Shown: positions 25,634-34,368, counted from the stretch's first letter. The stretch is DNA of 64,000 bases from Bacteroidota bacterium (GCA_006218065.1 VBWE01000011.1:22994-86993), one strand, 5' to 3'. A program made the numbers and translations. Notes: generated by a model from the sequence alone, not told the origin.

Positions 25634-28600
25634 TTAAAAGTCGAGGCTGAACGAGAGATGGGTAACCGGCTGCAGCACTACGCCGCTGTCGATACCCCAG
25701 GCGCGGTCGAGGCGGACGAAATAACCCCAGATACGCGCGCGCAATCCGAAACCGTATCCGCCGACGATCGGCTCTTTGTGGTTTTTCAGGATCACGGTGA
25801 TCGGGTTACCGGCCGAACCGATGATCGTGGTGTTAAGCGAGTTTTCTTCCGAGTACGGGTTCGGTCCGTTCCAGGCCGTTCCGATATCGCCGAAACCTAC
25901 TACCTGGAAGGTGTTCAGGAAGTCGGAACGCATCGGCCTGTTGAACAGGTAACGGAAAAGCGGCACACGCAGTTCCGAGTTGATCACGGCGAAATTATTC
26001 CCGTTGCGGGTATTCTGGTGAAAACCGCGCATCGGCGTGGCCAGCGTCTGGTACGCGTAATTCTGCTCGGTCGAGATCGGTATGCTGTTGTTGAATTTCG
26101 GCAGCAGCCAGTTGTCCACGCCGCCCATGTAATAAATCAGTTTCTGGTGACCGAATGAGGTACTGGCGGCGAAGCGCGTAGCCCAAACAATTTCGCGGTG
26201 TACTCTCTGGTAATGACGGATGTCGATGCCGAGTACGTACATGTCGTTCGTGTATCGGTTATCCTCGTTCTTCGCTTTGAGCAGGCTGTCGAGTCCTTCG
26301 AATGCTTCCGCAAAAACTTTCAGGCGCATGCCGTTGTACAAATTAAGCCCGCGTTTAATCGTATTGTCGAAAACGAATTCCAGTTTGGCGCCCGCCAGGT
26401 TGTTGTATTTGTTTTTCGCAAGCAGGTTGCCGTAGTCCGTCGATGTGTATACCGTACGGTCGTTACGGTACGTTGCCGATCCTCGGAGGAAAGCCACTTC
26501 GCTGAACGGCCATTTCAGGCTGTAGCGTCCTTCGTGCGTATGGATTTTAATGAGCGAAGTCCCGCCCCCGGCCACGTTGAGGAACGACTGGCGATGCAGT
26601 ACGATCTGGCGGTCGAGCCGGCGGACGCGGTCGTCGTAAGCCAGCATGTATTCGTTACTGTTCAGGTTCCCCGACAGGCGGACACCGGCGGTGATTTTAT
26701 AATCTTCCAGCAGGTCGCTCATGCCGATCTTGAACAAGCCGGTGAAGCCAGGGTTCAGGTAAACCGGTGCGCCGCCACCTGTAAAGCGCTGGTAGCCCTG
26801 GTTCAGGAAACTGTTGTCGAGCTGGCTGACCACGTATTCGGTGCCGTACTGGATTTTGTAATTGCGCGCGATCGGCAGCAGGAATTCGTCTTTCGGCGTT
26901 TTCGGAAGCGTGGTATCCGCAACAGCGACTTTGTTCGTATCCGGGTTCACCGGGTTTTTCTTAACGGTATCCGTGCTGAACTGGTAATTCTTGATGTCGA
27001 TTTTTTTCGCGGTGTCTTTCGGCGTATCGGTGGTTTTTACCGTCTGCAGTTTCTGCGTGCCGGACTCTTTTTTCTTTTGCTCCTGCTTGACTTTATCCAG
27101 CGAATCGATTTCCAGGTCGATGCGGAACTGTTCGATGGCCAGGTCGCGGTAGCCGGTATTCTTCAGCTTCGAGGCTCCCATGGCGGTAAACGGGATCATC
27201 TCCCCGATATACATCCGGTAATTTCCATCGTGGTAAATGATCTCGCCGTATTTGTTGGCGGCGGGATTCACGTCCTGCTCGAGAATATTTCTCGCATAGT
27301 TGGTCACCGGGATGCTTCGCGCGAAATAGCGGTAATGCGCCGCCGTGTCGATGTAGGCGATCGTGCTGTCGAAATACGCGAGGTAGCGGTTGCGGATGCC
27401 GTTCTGGTCGCTCACGAAACAGTAGTGCGTGGAATCCCAGGCGGTGGCCTGTATTTCATTTACACCGGGCGTATTGGTGAGCCGGCGCAGTACGTTCGAT
27501 TTGGTTTTGTAATTGTACAGCCACAGGTCGTAGGTTCCCGGCAGGATGATATCGGGGTTCACCGTTTTCATCGTGTCGAGTTCCCGGTTCGAGCTGAAAA
27601 TGATGCTGCGTCCGCCGTCCACGAAACGCGGGTTCAGGTCGTCGTAAATGTCTTTGGTAACCGGCTCGGCCGATCCGCCGGCAATATTGTACACGAAAAT
27701 ATCGGTCTGCCCGTTCTGCACCGCCGACATGACCAGCTGCTTGCCGTCGTCGGAATACGCGAAATCGATGATCTTGATGAAATTGAAAATCGGCCGGATA
27801 ATTTTTTCTTTGGTCTCCGGCGTATAAATCACGAGAAAGGTTTCTCCTTTTTTCTCGTAGATGTAGGCGAAAAGTTTGCCGGACGGATGCCAGGCCATGA
27901 TCGGATACGAGTAGTCGTTGATCCGGTCGAGTTTCTGCCCTGATTTCAGCAGGCGTTTCGGTTTTCCGCCGCTCACATTGTAAAGCCAGAGTTTGTACTG
28001 CCCCATTTCGTTGGTGGCGAAAACCACGTTCTGCCCGTCCGGGCTCACTTTAAGCTGGCTGTAAATGCGCGTGTTTTTCGGTTTGGCCAGTACCGGGGCC
28101 TGTTTCGGAAGTACGCGGGTAGTATCGTTCGGAACGTAACGTTTCAGGTAATAATCCATCCATTCGAAACTGAGGTTTTTCACGCTCAGGCCGATGACGA
28201 ACATGTACGAGCTTTCCACGTTGCGGCTCACCTTGGTCATGTAAAGCAGGTTCGAGATCACCGAAGGGCCGTATTTCTCGGCGATGTAATACCAGATGGA
28301 ATGCCCGGCAAACTCTGCGTCGGTGCCGGTGAGGTGGTTGAACTGGCGGTATTTCCCGGTCATGATGCCGTCGCGCACGCGGTCGTCCACCTCGGTATTC
28401 CAGCCTTTCGAAACATACGCGACCAGGCCTTTGGTGTACCATTCGGGCAGCACGAGCAGGGTGGAATTTTTGAGCATGTCCTTCACATTACCGCCGTACA
28501 TCATCTGGTTGATGAGCACTTCGGCAATGCCTGCGCGGATCTGTTCGTCGAGCCGGCGGTGATCGCCTTCGTAATAGATAAACACTTTACGGCCCACGAT

Positions 28601-28969
28601 ACGCGTAACGCCGCCCACGTTGAACTGGTCTTCGTTGAACAGGCCGATATTGCTCTGCTTATAGTCTTCCTGCTTATTGTAAATGATGAACTGGATCCGG
28701 TCCTCGAGCGTGTAATCGAACATCTTCTCGATTTCGGCCAGGTGGCGTTTGGCTGCGCGGGCTACGTAAATCGCGAGTTCTTTGCCGCCGGTATTGAAAT
28801 AGGTTTCGTACTTCTCGAATTTAAAATAAGCCCATTTGAAATCCTGGTACTGCACACGGCTTTTGCCGAAATCGATATTGGAGCCGCTGTAAAACTGCGC
28901 AGGCATGCTGCACGGAAACAGGAGGAACAGGAAGGGGACGAAGTACCGGGTTAAATTCAATCGTTGCAT
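25634..28969 (-). CDS. Secreted peptidase MA-like / TolB-type propeller / outer-membrane barrel fusion
   Basis: 1111 residues from the Met at 28969, which gives a clean signal peptide (YFVPFLFLLFPCSMPAQ); an in-frame ATG at 29008 would add 13 residues before it. Residues about 25-290 resemble a peptidase-MA-like domain (LPEWYTKGLVAYVSKGW, AGHSIWYYIAEKYG), but the usual HExxH is not seen. Residues about 300-560 repeat TolB/PD40-like propeller blades (SPDGQNVVFATNEMG, DDGKQLVMSA, GRSIIFSSNREL). A Lys/Thr-rich linker follows, then about 380 residues of alternating strands ending in F (VTHLSFSLDF), as in Omp85/surface-antigen barrels. It should sit in the outer membrane with a periplasmic or surface propeller. 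Confidence 0.78.
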   Translation of the reverse strand: MQRLNLTRYFVPFLFLLFPCSMPAQFYSGSNIDFGKSRVQYQDFKWAYFKFEKYETYFNTGGKELAIYVARAAKRHLAEIEKMFDYTLEDRIQFIIYNKQEDYKQSNIGLFNEDQFNVGGVTRIVGRKVFIYYEGDHRRLDEQIRAGIAEVLINQMMYGGNVKDMLKNSTLLVLPEWYTKGLVAYVSKGWNTEVDDRVRDGIMTGKYRQFNHLTGTDAEFAGHSIWYYIAEKYGPSVISNLLYMTKVSRNVESSYMFVIGLSVKNLSFEWMDYYLKRYVPNDTTRVLPKQAPVLAKPKNTRIYSQLKVSPDGQNVVFATNEMGQYKLWLYNVSGGKPKRLLKSGQKLDRINDYSYPIMAWHPSGKLFAYIYEKKGETFLVIYTPETKEKIIRPIFNFIKIIDFAYSDDGKQLVMSAVQNGQTDIFVYNIAGGSAEPVTKDIYDDLNPRFVDGGRSIIFSSNRELDTMKTVNPDIILPGTYDLWLYNYKTKSNVLRRLTNTPGVNEIQATAWDSTHYCFVSDQNGIRNRYLAYFDSTIAYIDTAAHYRYFARSIPVTNYARNILEQDVNPAANKYGEIIYHDGNYRMYIGEMIPFTAMGASKLKNTGYRDLAIEQFRIDLEIDSLDKVKQEQKKKESGTQKLQTVKTTDTPKDTAKKIDIKNYQFSTDTVKKNPVNPDTNKVAVADTTLPKTPKDEFLLPIARNYKIQYGTEYVVSQLDNSFLNQGYQRFTGGGAPVYLNPGFTGLFKIGMSDLLEDYKITAGVRLSGNLNSNEYMLAYDDRVRRLDRQIVLHRQSFLNVAGGGTSLIKIHTHEGRYSLKWPFSEVAFLRGSATYRNDRTVYTSTDYGNLLAKNKYNNLAGAKLEFVFDNTIKRGLNLYNGMRLKVFAEAFEGLDSLLKAKNEDNRYTNDMYVLGIDIRHYQRVHREIVWATRFAASTSFGHQKLIYYMGGVDNWLLPKFNNSIPISTEQNYAYQTLATPMRGFHQNTRNGNNFAVINSELRVPLFRYLFNRPMRSDFLNTFQVVGFGDIGTAWNGPNPYSEENSLNTTIIGSAGNPITVILKNHKEPIVGGYGFGLRARIWGYFVRLDRAWGIDSGVVLQPVTHLSFSLDF

Positions 28970-29108
28970 CGCATGTATTATAAGGTAGAAACGCCTGGGG
29001 AGCTGCATTTCTTGTAAACAGCTAATTTACGACAAAATATTGTTTATGTATAAAACTCCTCAGCGTATGGTACTTTCGGGAAGTTCCGGGTACTTCGGAG
29101 TGGACTGG

Positions 29109-29270
29109 ATTGCCGATTTTGGATTGCCGATTGGCGATTTTACTCTGCGTAAACCCTGCGTCCCTGCGCCCTGCGGTGAAAACGGAATACAAACTTCACC
29201 GCGAAGGCACAAAGGCGCTAAAGCATGCTGCCAATCGCAAATCGGCAATCGCAAATCGGCAATCGGAAAT
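29109..29270. repeat. Heptad-word hairpin (ATnnnCG type) with nested second hairpin
   Basis: The outer arms at 29109-29143 and 29232-29270 are words ATnnnCG (triplets TGC, TGG, TTG, TTC). Between them lie a second pair of complementary-type arms meeting around GGTGAA (near 29172) and TTCACC (near 29196), again with roughly 7-base spacing (GCAGGGC, GCAGGGA; CACAAAG). The rest of 28970-29361 holds no credible gene. Confidence 0.75.
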
Positions 29271-29361
29271 AAGTCCCGCTGCTCCGCCTTGTAAAACCCA
29301 TCTCAAAGATTCCTATATTCGTTCTGCCTTTTGGCCGGCTTTTTGCTGATTCGGCACGACC

Positions 29362-29829
29362 ATGAACCTGCGTTTACTTTTTGTTTCCGTTATCCTGTTT
29401 TGTTCCCCGGCTCTTTTCGGCCAGGCGATGCTGCTTGTAAAGACTTCGCTGCAGCGGGAAATCGGCCCGGACAAGAAAACCGTTTCCGAAACCTGTTTCG
29501 TGGATTTTGAAAAACGCGCGGCTTTCCCTTTCGTGGTCGATTCGGTGAAATCAACGACCGGGAAGAAGATCGAATTCGAATTCTTCCACGTGGAGATGAT
29601 CATGCAGAAGGACGATATCGAATGGAAACTTTCCAAAGACTTCCCGGCGGATAAAATGGGCTTATTTCAACTCCAGATCAAAAAGAGTTCCGGCGATCAG
29701 AAACAGCCGGCAGTCAACGCGAAAATCGATCTCACCAAGGGTTTCGTGATCTACGCGCACGATAACGGCAAACCGGTACAACTGAAAGTCGAGAAGATCG
29801 ACCATTTGCCGGATGCGGAGAAGAAGTGA
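29362..29829 (+). CDS. Small secreted hypothetical protein
   Basis: 155 residues with a signal peptide (LLFVSVILFCSPALFGQ, cleavage near residue 21). The mature part alternates polar strands (LLVKTSLQREIG, KKIEFEFFHVEMIM, LKVEKIDHLPD) and has a single Cys. I do not recognise the family. It stands alone, with a fragment of the F-type repeat immediately downstream. Confidence 0.72.
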   Translation: MNLRLLFVSVILFCSPALFGQAMLLVKTSLQREIGPDKKTVSETCFVDFEKRAAFPFVVDSVKSTTGKKIEFEFFHVEMIMQKDDIEWKLSKDFPADKMGLFQLQIKKSSGDQKQPAVNAKIDLTKGFVIYAHDNGKPVQLKVEKIDHLPDAEKK

Positions 29830-29841
29830 AACTCCAACTTC

Positions 29842-29891
29842 TAACTTTCTCCAAAGGAGTCCTTTCCGTAGGAATCCTTCGGATCGGACAA
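29842..29891. repeat. Fragment of F-type outer arm
   Basis: This segment starts TAACTTTCTCCAAAGGAGTC, as in the outer arm of F1 at 18650, and ends GGATCGGACAA. Between the common parts it carries an extra block that repeats AGGA/TCCT motifs. No partner arm is visible, so it looks like a solitary or decayed half element. Confidence 0.7.
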
Positions 29892-29977
29892 GCAGCAATT
29901 TCCGGATATAAAATGATCAGGATGGCGTCAGGCATCTGGAAAGGCTACATTTTTTTATTTCGGATTTAGGGGTATTC

Positions 29978-30108
29978 TGTAACGGTTTGCGGCTACCAGT
30001 AGTTGGCGTTTTGGAACACTCAACTGTCTTTATCCACCTAAGTTTATTAGTTGCACAACTGTTTATATTTGCACTTCACCCGCCATAACGCAAAGCTGCT
30101 GTTACCAC
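29978..30108. other. attC-like cassette recombination site 1
   Basis: An imperfect palindrome opens TAACGGTTTGCGGCT (29980 on) and closes CGCAAAGCTGCTGTTACC (to about 30107), with a long interior containing TTGCACAACTGTTT and GCACTTCACCCGCCATA. The same architecture and much of the same sequence recur at 32045-32173. It lies just 3' of the minus-strand SRPBCC/ArsR genes, where an attC would sit in a gene cassette. No integrase is present. Assignment to a specific integron class is inference. Confidence 0.6.
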
Positions 30109-30181
30109 CAGTGCTTTTTCCCCTTTGCGTCAGGTCATAGGTGACCACAGTCTATTGTGTTGCAGTTTTCGGTCTAGCTTG

Positions 30182-31090
30182 TTAAAAAACCTTTTGCCCC
30201 TTGCCTGTTGTAATCAAACTGAATAAACTTTGTTGCACAAGCATTTCCCATGCACCTGAACAATCACCGTAACACTGAAAATTGGGAACTAATCCAATGT
30301 GAGTGAAACGCAATTGTGTCTTGCCATTTATTTCCTTGATTTCAAAAATGATTTTTGTGCCGTTCCATTCGTGTTTGTCTTTAAACGAACTCAAATTGCT
30401 GTCAGTAACAAGCCACACTACTTTTTCATTTGGAATAATTTCAACTAATTTTTGTTTTGAATAATGGATGTCAAGCATATGATACTCAAACTCGTCATTC
30501 AATTTATTTGAACTGCCGTTAATTTCACCTTGCCACCAACCGTTAACATTATTGATTGCATTAAACACTTCTTCGGGGGGTTGATTTACAAAAAAAGTAG
30601 TGGTGAAATTTGCTGTCAATTCCTTTTCGTCTTCGGTTTGTGGTTTGTCTTTACCGTTGGGATGTCCGCTACCTGTGGTTATCAAACTGCGTAAACTCTT
30701 TTGAATGTAAGTGCTCCATGCGCCTTGACAAATATCGTAACACTCATATTCAGGAACTAAACCAACTTGGGTGAATTGAAGTTGAGTCTGATTATTTTTT
30801 TCAGTTATCTCAAAAATAATTTTGTTGCCGTTCCATTCGCTTTTGTCTTTTGTAAAACTGAAAAAGTTGTCCATCACCAACCAAACAATTTTTTTGTCGG
30901 GGATGAACTCCACTACTTTCATTTTGCAGCGATGTACATCTTGATAATGATAGCTCCACTCGTCATTCAATTTGTTTGTGCTGCCTTCAATTTCTTCACT
31001 CCACCAAGCACAAACATTGTTGATGGCATTGAAAACTTCCGTTGGAGAATTCCCTACTAAAATTGTTGTTGTAAAATCAGTTGTTGTCAT
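30182..31090 (-). CDS. Tandem SRPBCC (AHSA1-like) two-domain protein
   Basis: 302 residues made of two homologous halves of about 140 residues. Each starts with FTTTxx[13 protein letters not shown], continues with S.NKLNDE..YH..D.H and IIFEI...TQL.FT..GLVP, and ends SLxSLITTG. The fold is the helix-grip lipid-binding START/AHSA1 type. Its ligand is unknown. The ATG overlaps the ArsR stop codon by four bases, so translation is coupled. The duplication is recent enough to be obvious by eye. Confidence 0.85.
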   Translation of the reverse strand: MTTTDFTTTILVGNSPTEVFNAINNVCAWWSEEIEGSTNKLNDEWSYHYQDVHRCKMKVVEFIPDKKIVWLVMDNFFSFTKDKSEWNGNKIIFEITEKNNQTQLQFTQVGLVPEYECYDICQGAWSTYIQKSLRSLITTGSGHPNGKDKPQTEDEKELTANFTTTFFVNQPPEEVFNAINNVNGWWQGEINGSSNKLNDEFEYHMLDIHYSKQKLVEIIPNEKVVWLVTDSNLSSFKDKHEWNGTKIIFEIKEINGKTQLRFTHIGLVPNFQCYGDCSGAWEMLVQQSLFSLITTGKGQKVF

Positions 31091-31407
31091 TTTGCTTTGT
31101 TGTTTAAGATTGTTTCTAATTTTCTGAGTTTGGTTAGCCAGAATTTATCAAAGAAGTTAATGAAGTTTTGCAACTCATTAAAACCCTCTTGTTTGAGCAT
31201 GCAATGTCTTTCTCTGCCAATGTCTGTAATGGAAATAAAACCTGCACCGTAAAGAATTTTTATATGCTTTGAAACAGCAGGTCGGCTCATGTCAAAATTA
31301 TCTGCCAATGAGTTTATCGTCATGCTTTCTTTTGAAAGCATCATCAGCATTTGTCTTCGGCTTGGGTCGGCAATTACCTGAAAAGCATCAAGCGTTTGCG
31401 TTCTCAT
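31087..31407 (-). CDS. ArsR-family transcriptional regulator
   Basis: 106 residues, a winged helix-turn-helix protein with [16 protein letters not shown] and the recognition region [23 protein letters not shown]. No Cys-rich metal-sensing motif (such as ELCVCDL) is present, so it belongs to the SdpR-like ArsR group often paired with SRPBCC proteins. It overlaps both neighbours by four bases and probably binds the twin palindromes at 31817-31858 to repress its own operon. Confidence 0.9.
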   Translation of the reverse strand: MRTQTLDAFQVIADPSRRQMLMMLSKESMTINSLADNFDMSRPAVSKHIKILYGAGFISITDIGRERHCMLKQEGFNELQNFINFFDKFWLTKLRKLETILNNKAK

Positions 31408-31811
31408 TTAGTAGCTTTTAAAAGTTCGACTAATTTGTTGCACAAGAACATCCAACCACCATTGTGGTCAGTTAAATTTTTGAATACTTCAAAGCCACTA
31501 TGAACTAAAAATAATTCCGTTCCGCCTTCAATCGATGTGAGTGTCCAACTCACTTTTGATGTGTAGGGCGTCTTGGTTACAGCCCAGTCATTTTTCCATA
31601 CATAACTAAGGTGCGTGAATGGTTTTACTTCCAACACTTCGCAAACAACAAATGTGTTATTAGGATTTGTGAACCGAAAATGATGCCCGACAAGTGGCTT
31701 AAAATCACTTGGCATCAGCCACTGTGCCATCAGTTCGGGGTTGGTTAAATACTCCCAAACTTCTTCTGGAGTCTGGGAAAAATAAAATGTGTGTTTGATT
31801 TCTTTTTGCAT
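31404..31811 (-). CDS. SRPBCC (AHSA1-like) domain protein
   Basis: 135 residues from the ATG at 31811 (MQKEIKHTFYFSQTPEEVWE). The longer frame upstream runs through the promoter and operator and is not credible. AHSA1-type features are WEYLTNPELMAQWLMPSDFKP, VKPFTHLSYVWKND and GWMFLCNKLVELL. It is the first gene of a three-gene overlapping operon with arsR and the tandem SRPBCC gene. The ligand is unknown. Confidence 0.88.
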   Translation of the reverse strand: MQKEIKHTFYFSQTPEEVWEYLTNPELMAQWLMPSDFKPLVGHHFRFTNPNNTFVVCEVLEVKPFTHLSYVWKNDWAVTKTPYTSKVSWTLTSIEGGTELFLVHSGFEVFKNLTDHNGGWMFLCNKLVELLKATK

Positions 31812-31816
31812 ATTGA

Positions 31817-31858
31817 GTAACTTTAAAGTTACGCAAATATATGTAACTTTAAAGTTAC
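31817..31858 (-). promoter_or_regulatory. Twin palindromic operator flanking a -7 box
   Basis: Two identical perfect 16-bp palindromes, GTAACTTTAAAGTTAC, lie at 31817-31832 and 31843-31858. Between them, on the minus strand, is a TATATTTG box (31834-31841), and a TTG lies 21 bases further upstream. The start codon at 31811 follows the inner palindrome by five bases. This is the layout expected for autorepression by a dimeric ArsR protein encoded in the operon. Confidence 0.85.
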
Positions 31859-32044
31859 TAAACAAGTTTTTCTGTAAATATTTTTGTCTGCAGGTATGGC
31901 AGTTATGATGCCTAATGAAAATCAATCAGTTAGAAATTTCTGAGATACTACGATGCCGTCCACCACATTTTTGTTCTCGTTTTTGTCTGTTCAAGGAAAA
32001 GGCTTAATTGCCAGCCAATAAATTGTCTATTTTAGCATTGGTGG

Positions 32045-32173
32045 TAACGTTTTACGGCTTGGCGATGTGGCGGAGTTTTAGCACAAAAACTCAATAGAAT
32101 TACTGCTGTTGAACCTTGCACAAATGTTTCATAGAAGCACTTCAGCCGCCATATTGCCAAACCGCTGTTATAG
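32045..32173. other. attC-like cassette recombination site 2
   Basis: TAACGTTTTACGGCTTGGCG (from 32045) pairs with CCGCCATATTGCCAAACCGC (32146-32165) and the closing TGTTATAG; 15 of 18 bases match in the inner part of the stem. The right half aligns closely with site 1 (TTGCACAA.TGTTT, GCACTTCA.CCGCCATA, GCTGTTA). It sits 3' of the minus-strand SRPBCC gene at 32241. Confidence 0.65.
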
Positions 32174-32240
32174 GGCGTTTTTTCTCATTCATTCCGTTGT
32201 TTGTCAGCTATGTTTTATACACGTTGTTATCACACGTTTT

Positions 32241-32669
32241 TTATTTTTCAACAATTCTTTTAATCTTCAAGAGAGCTTCCTTCCAAAATTCATCCGAGCG
32301 ATTTTTTTGTTTTTCAGTCGGGATATTGTCTTCGCTAATGGTTAAGAGAGTTGTTCCTCTCTTTTCAGTTATGTCAAAAGTCCAAGTCCGATAATTTTCT
32401 GGCGTGTCAGGTAGTCCATCGAAATGGCTCCAATGAGAATATTGAAGTTGAGTATTTGGTTCAACATTTAAAAGAATCCCTTTTTCCTCGTATTTATTAC
32501 CGTTGTATTCACCCTTGAATGTGATTGGACTTCCTTCTTTCCAATCTGTTTGGATTTCTGCTCCAAAGAAATACTCCTTAGCTATTTCTGGTTTAATTAA
32601 TGCTTCCCATATTCTTACAGGTGAAGCGTCTATGTTCATTGAAGATTGAGATATTAATTCTTTATTCAC
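32241..32669 (-). CDS. SRPBCC (AHSA1-like) domain protein
   Basis: 142 residues. AHSA1/Aha1-type pattern: IDASPVRIWEALIKPEIAKEY, FFGAEIQTDWKEGSPITFKG, YRTWTFDITEKRGTTLLTIS and a C-terminal helix FWKEALLKIKRIVE. Codon use is AT-rich like the genes at 30182-31811. It is the only gene of the second putative cassette. The ligand is unknown. Confidence 0.87.
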   Translation of the reverse strand: MNKELISQSSMNIDASPVRIWEALIKPEIAKEYFFGAEIQTDWKEGSPITFKGEYNGNKYEEKGILLNVEPNTQLQYSHWSHFDGLPDTPENYRTWTFDITEKRGTTLLTISEDNIPTEKQKNRSDEFWKEALLKIKRIVEK

Positions 32670-32980
32670 TTGTTTTGCTTTAATTTGGATTTTCCTTTTA
32701 CTTTTTGTTCTGTCTTGTCAGCAAGTTCTTGTCCTTTGTTTTTAATTCGGCCGCAAGAAATTAGTGTCTAAACGAATATTAACTTGTGTATAACCGCTAC
32801 TCCTCCAAATCTACAACTCCAAGCCAACAAAAACAAAGCCTCGTATTTTACTGGTTATCATCCTAATTACTCGACAACAAACGCTTACAAACGAATACGA
32901 ATAATTTGACGTAACAGTCCCTGCCCCAGTCAACACAAGGGGCTGGTATATGAGCAAAACAAAAGGACATTTGCCTAACT
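32670..32980. other. AT-rich noncoding stretch at the island's right side
   Basis: No credible gene is seen here. It contains TTAACTTGTGTATAACCGC near 32780 and GTAACAGTCCC near 32920, which faintly resemble the ends of the attC-like sites. These may mark the island's right border, but I cannot pair them into a full site. Confidence 0.4.
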
Positions 32981-33058
32981 CCCGAGCGCAGTCGGGGGGC
33001 GTGTACCTGGAACTTATTTACACAGGATTGTATTACACGCCCCTCGACTGCGCTCGGG
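32981..33058. repeat. Inverted repeat F2, homologue of the F1 inner hairpin
   Basis: 25-base arms at 32981-33005 and 33034-33058 (CCCGAGCGCAGTCG..., complement ...CGACTGCGCTCGGG). The intervening GTGTACCTGG.ACTT and the right-hand GGGTGAC tail match F1 at 18709-18799, with paired substitutions in both arms that keep the stem. A GAGAAAGTT near 33108 matches the end of the F1 outer arm. Confidence 0.78.
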
Positions 33059-33127
33059 GTGACGTCGTTATATTTTAGTTATTGGAATTGTTTTGGGAAT
33101 TGTTTTTTGAGAAAGTTGAAAGTTCCC

Positions 33128-34144
33128 TCAGATTTTCTTCAGCACCTCAATCGTTTTCCCCATCATCTCTTCCGTAAAATCCAGGTGCGTAACAAAACGC
33201 ACGGTCTGTTTTCCGAAACCGACGGCTTTGATATGCTGCTCCGCCAGCAATTGAATGAAACGCTCGCTGGGCATTTTTTCGCTGAGCGTGAAGATGATGA
33301 TATTGCTTTCCACCGGCAGCAGGCTTTCCACGTAAGGCAACCGGCTGATCGTTTCGCCCAGTGTTTTTGCCCGGCGGTGGTCGTCTTTTAATCTTTCCAC
33401 GTGGTTGTCGAGCGCGTAAATGCCCGCTGCCGCGAGAATCCCCGCCTGCCGCATGCCGCCGCCGAAAACCTTGCGCACCCTGCGCGCCTGCCGGATAAAT
33501 TCTTTGGAACCGAGCAGCACCGAACCTGTCGGCGCACCGAGTCCCTTGGAAAAACAAACCGAAACGGAATCGAAGAGCATGCCCACGGCGCGCGTATCAT
33601 CTTTGGTTTCCGTCAGCGCGTTGAAAATCCGCGCGCCGTCGAGATGGTATTTCACGCCATGCTTGCGGCAGACTTCCGAAATCTCTTTCATCTGCTGCAG
33701 CGAATAGCAGGAACCGCCCGCGCGGTTGGCTGTATTTTCCACGCTCACCAGCCGCGTCCGCGTCAGCCAGTCGAAAGCCGGGTTGATGCTTTCCTCCACC
33801 TGCTGCGCGCTCATCCGCCCGCGGTCGCCGTTGATCAGTTTGGCCTGCGCGCCGGAATTGAAACTGATTCCGCCGCCTTCGTAGTTGTAAATATGCGCGC
33901 TCGCATCGCAGATCACCTCGTCGCCGGGTTGCGTATGCACTTTGATCGCCACCTGGTTCGTCATCGTTCCCGAAGGACAAAACAAACCGGCTTCCTGTCC
34001 GAAAAGCGCGGCCGTTTTTTCCTCCAGCGCAATGATGGTCGGGTCTTCATTAAACACATCATCCCCCACCGGGGCGTGCAGCATGGCCTCGAGCATGGCT
34101 TTGGTCGGACGGGTAACGGTATCACTGCGTAAATCGATTGTCAT
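33128..34144 (-). CDS. L-threonine aldolase (PLP-dependent)
   Basis: 338 residues of the fold-type I aldolase family. Signatures are [14 protein letters not shown] (4-17), [10 protein letters not shown] (27-36), [12 protein letters not shown] (55-66), [10 protein letters not shown] (about 167) and the PLP lysine Lys200 in [13 protein letters not shown]. It cleaves threonine or allo-threonine to glycine and acetaldehyde in the cytoplasm. It is a single gene, divergent from the subtilase gene, with the repeat at 34178-34292 in the shared spacer. Confidence 0.94.
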   Translation of the reverse strand: MTIDLRSDTVTRPTKAMLEAMLHAPVGDDVFNEDPTIIALEEKTAALFGQEAGLFCPSGTMTNQVAIKVHTQPGDEVICDASAHIYNYEGGGISFNSGAQAKLINGDRGRMSAQQVEESINPAFDWLTRTRLVSVENTANRAGGSCYSLQQMKEISEVCRKHGVKYHLDGARIFNALTETKDDTRAVGMLFDSVSVCFSKGLGAPTGSVLLGSKEFIRQARRVRKVFGGGMRQAGILAAAGIYALDNHVERLKDDHRRAKTLGETISRLPYVESLLPVESNIIIFTLSEKMPSERFIQLLAEQHIKAVGFGKQTVRFVTHLDFTEEMMGKTIEVLKKI

Positions 34145-34177
34145 TTTTTACTTTTTGGAAAATCGAAAGTACGGTTT

Positions 34178-34292
34178 TTCAGTGGCAGCGGCAGTAAACA
34201 GACTGGTTCAAGGTTCATCGCTAGTCGAAGTCTGAGACTTCGACTAACCGCGATCTGATTTACGCGAACCGTTTACTACCACTGCCGCTGAA
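34178..34292. repeat. Nested hairpin with the shared AGTCGAAGTCT palindromic core
   Basis: The outer arms at 34178-34199 and 34271-34292 match at 19 of 22 positions and are built on CAG spaced 6-7 bases. The core palindrome at 34212-34236 (TAGTCGAAGTCT, single G, complement) and the flanking TCTGATTTAC are the same as in 6906-7010, whose outer arms are unrelated. Confidence 0.8.
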
Positions 34293-34368
34293 GTAAAGTC
34301 CCATTTCGAAAGCAAACCATCCTTAAAAGTATGCGGACGCTGAGAAATTTTATACGAACTTTTCTTAG

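Larger units (their letters stand above)
29978..32669 (-). mobile_element. Putative two-cassette island (SRPBCC/ArsR genes with attC-like sites)
   Basis: All genes point left, and each group has an attC-like site at its 3' side: site 1 with the three-gene unit 30182-31811, and site 2 with the gene at 32241-32669. The island is clearly AT-richer than its flanks and uses A/T-ending codons unlike the neighbouring genes. The right border is uncertain; AT-rich noncoding sequence continues to about 32930. Small SRPBCC proteins are typical cassette cargo. No recombinase gene is seen. Confidence 0.55.

Noticed and set aside
29978..32669. Full mobile integron
   Set aside because: No integrase gene, attI site or cassette promoter was seen, so only attC-like cassettes are claimed.
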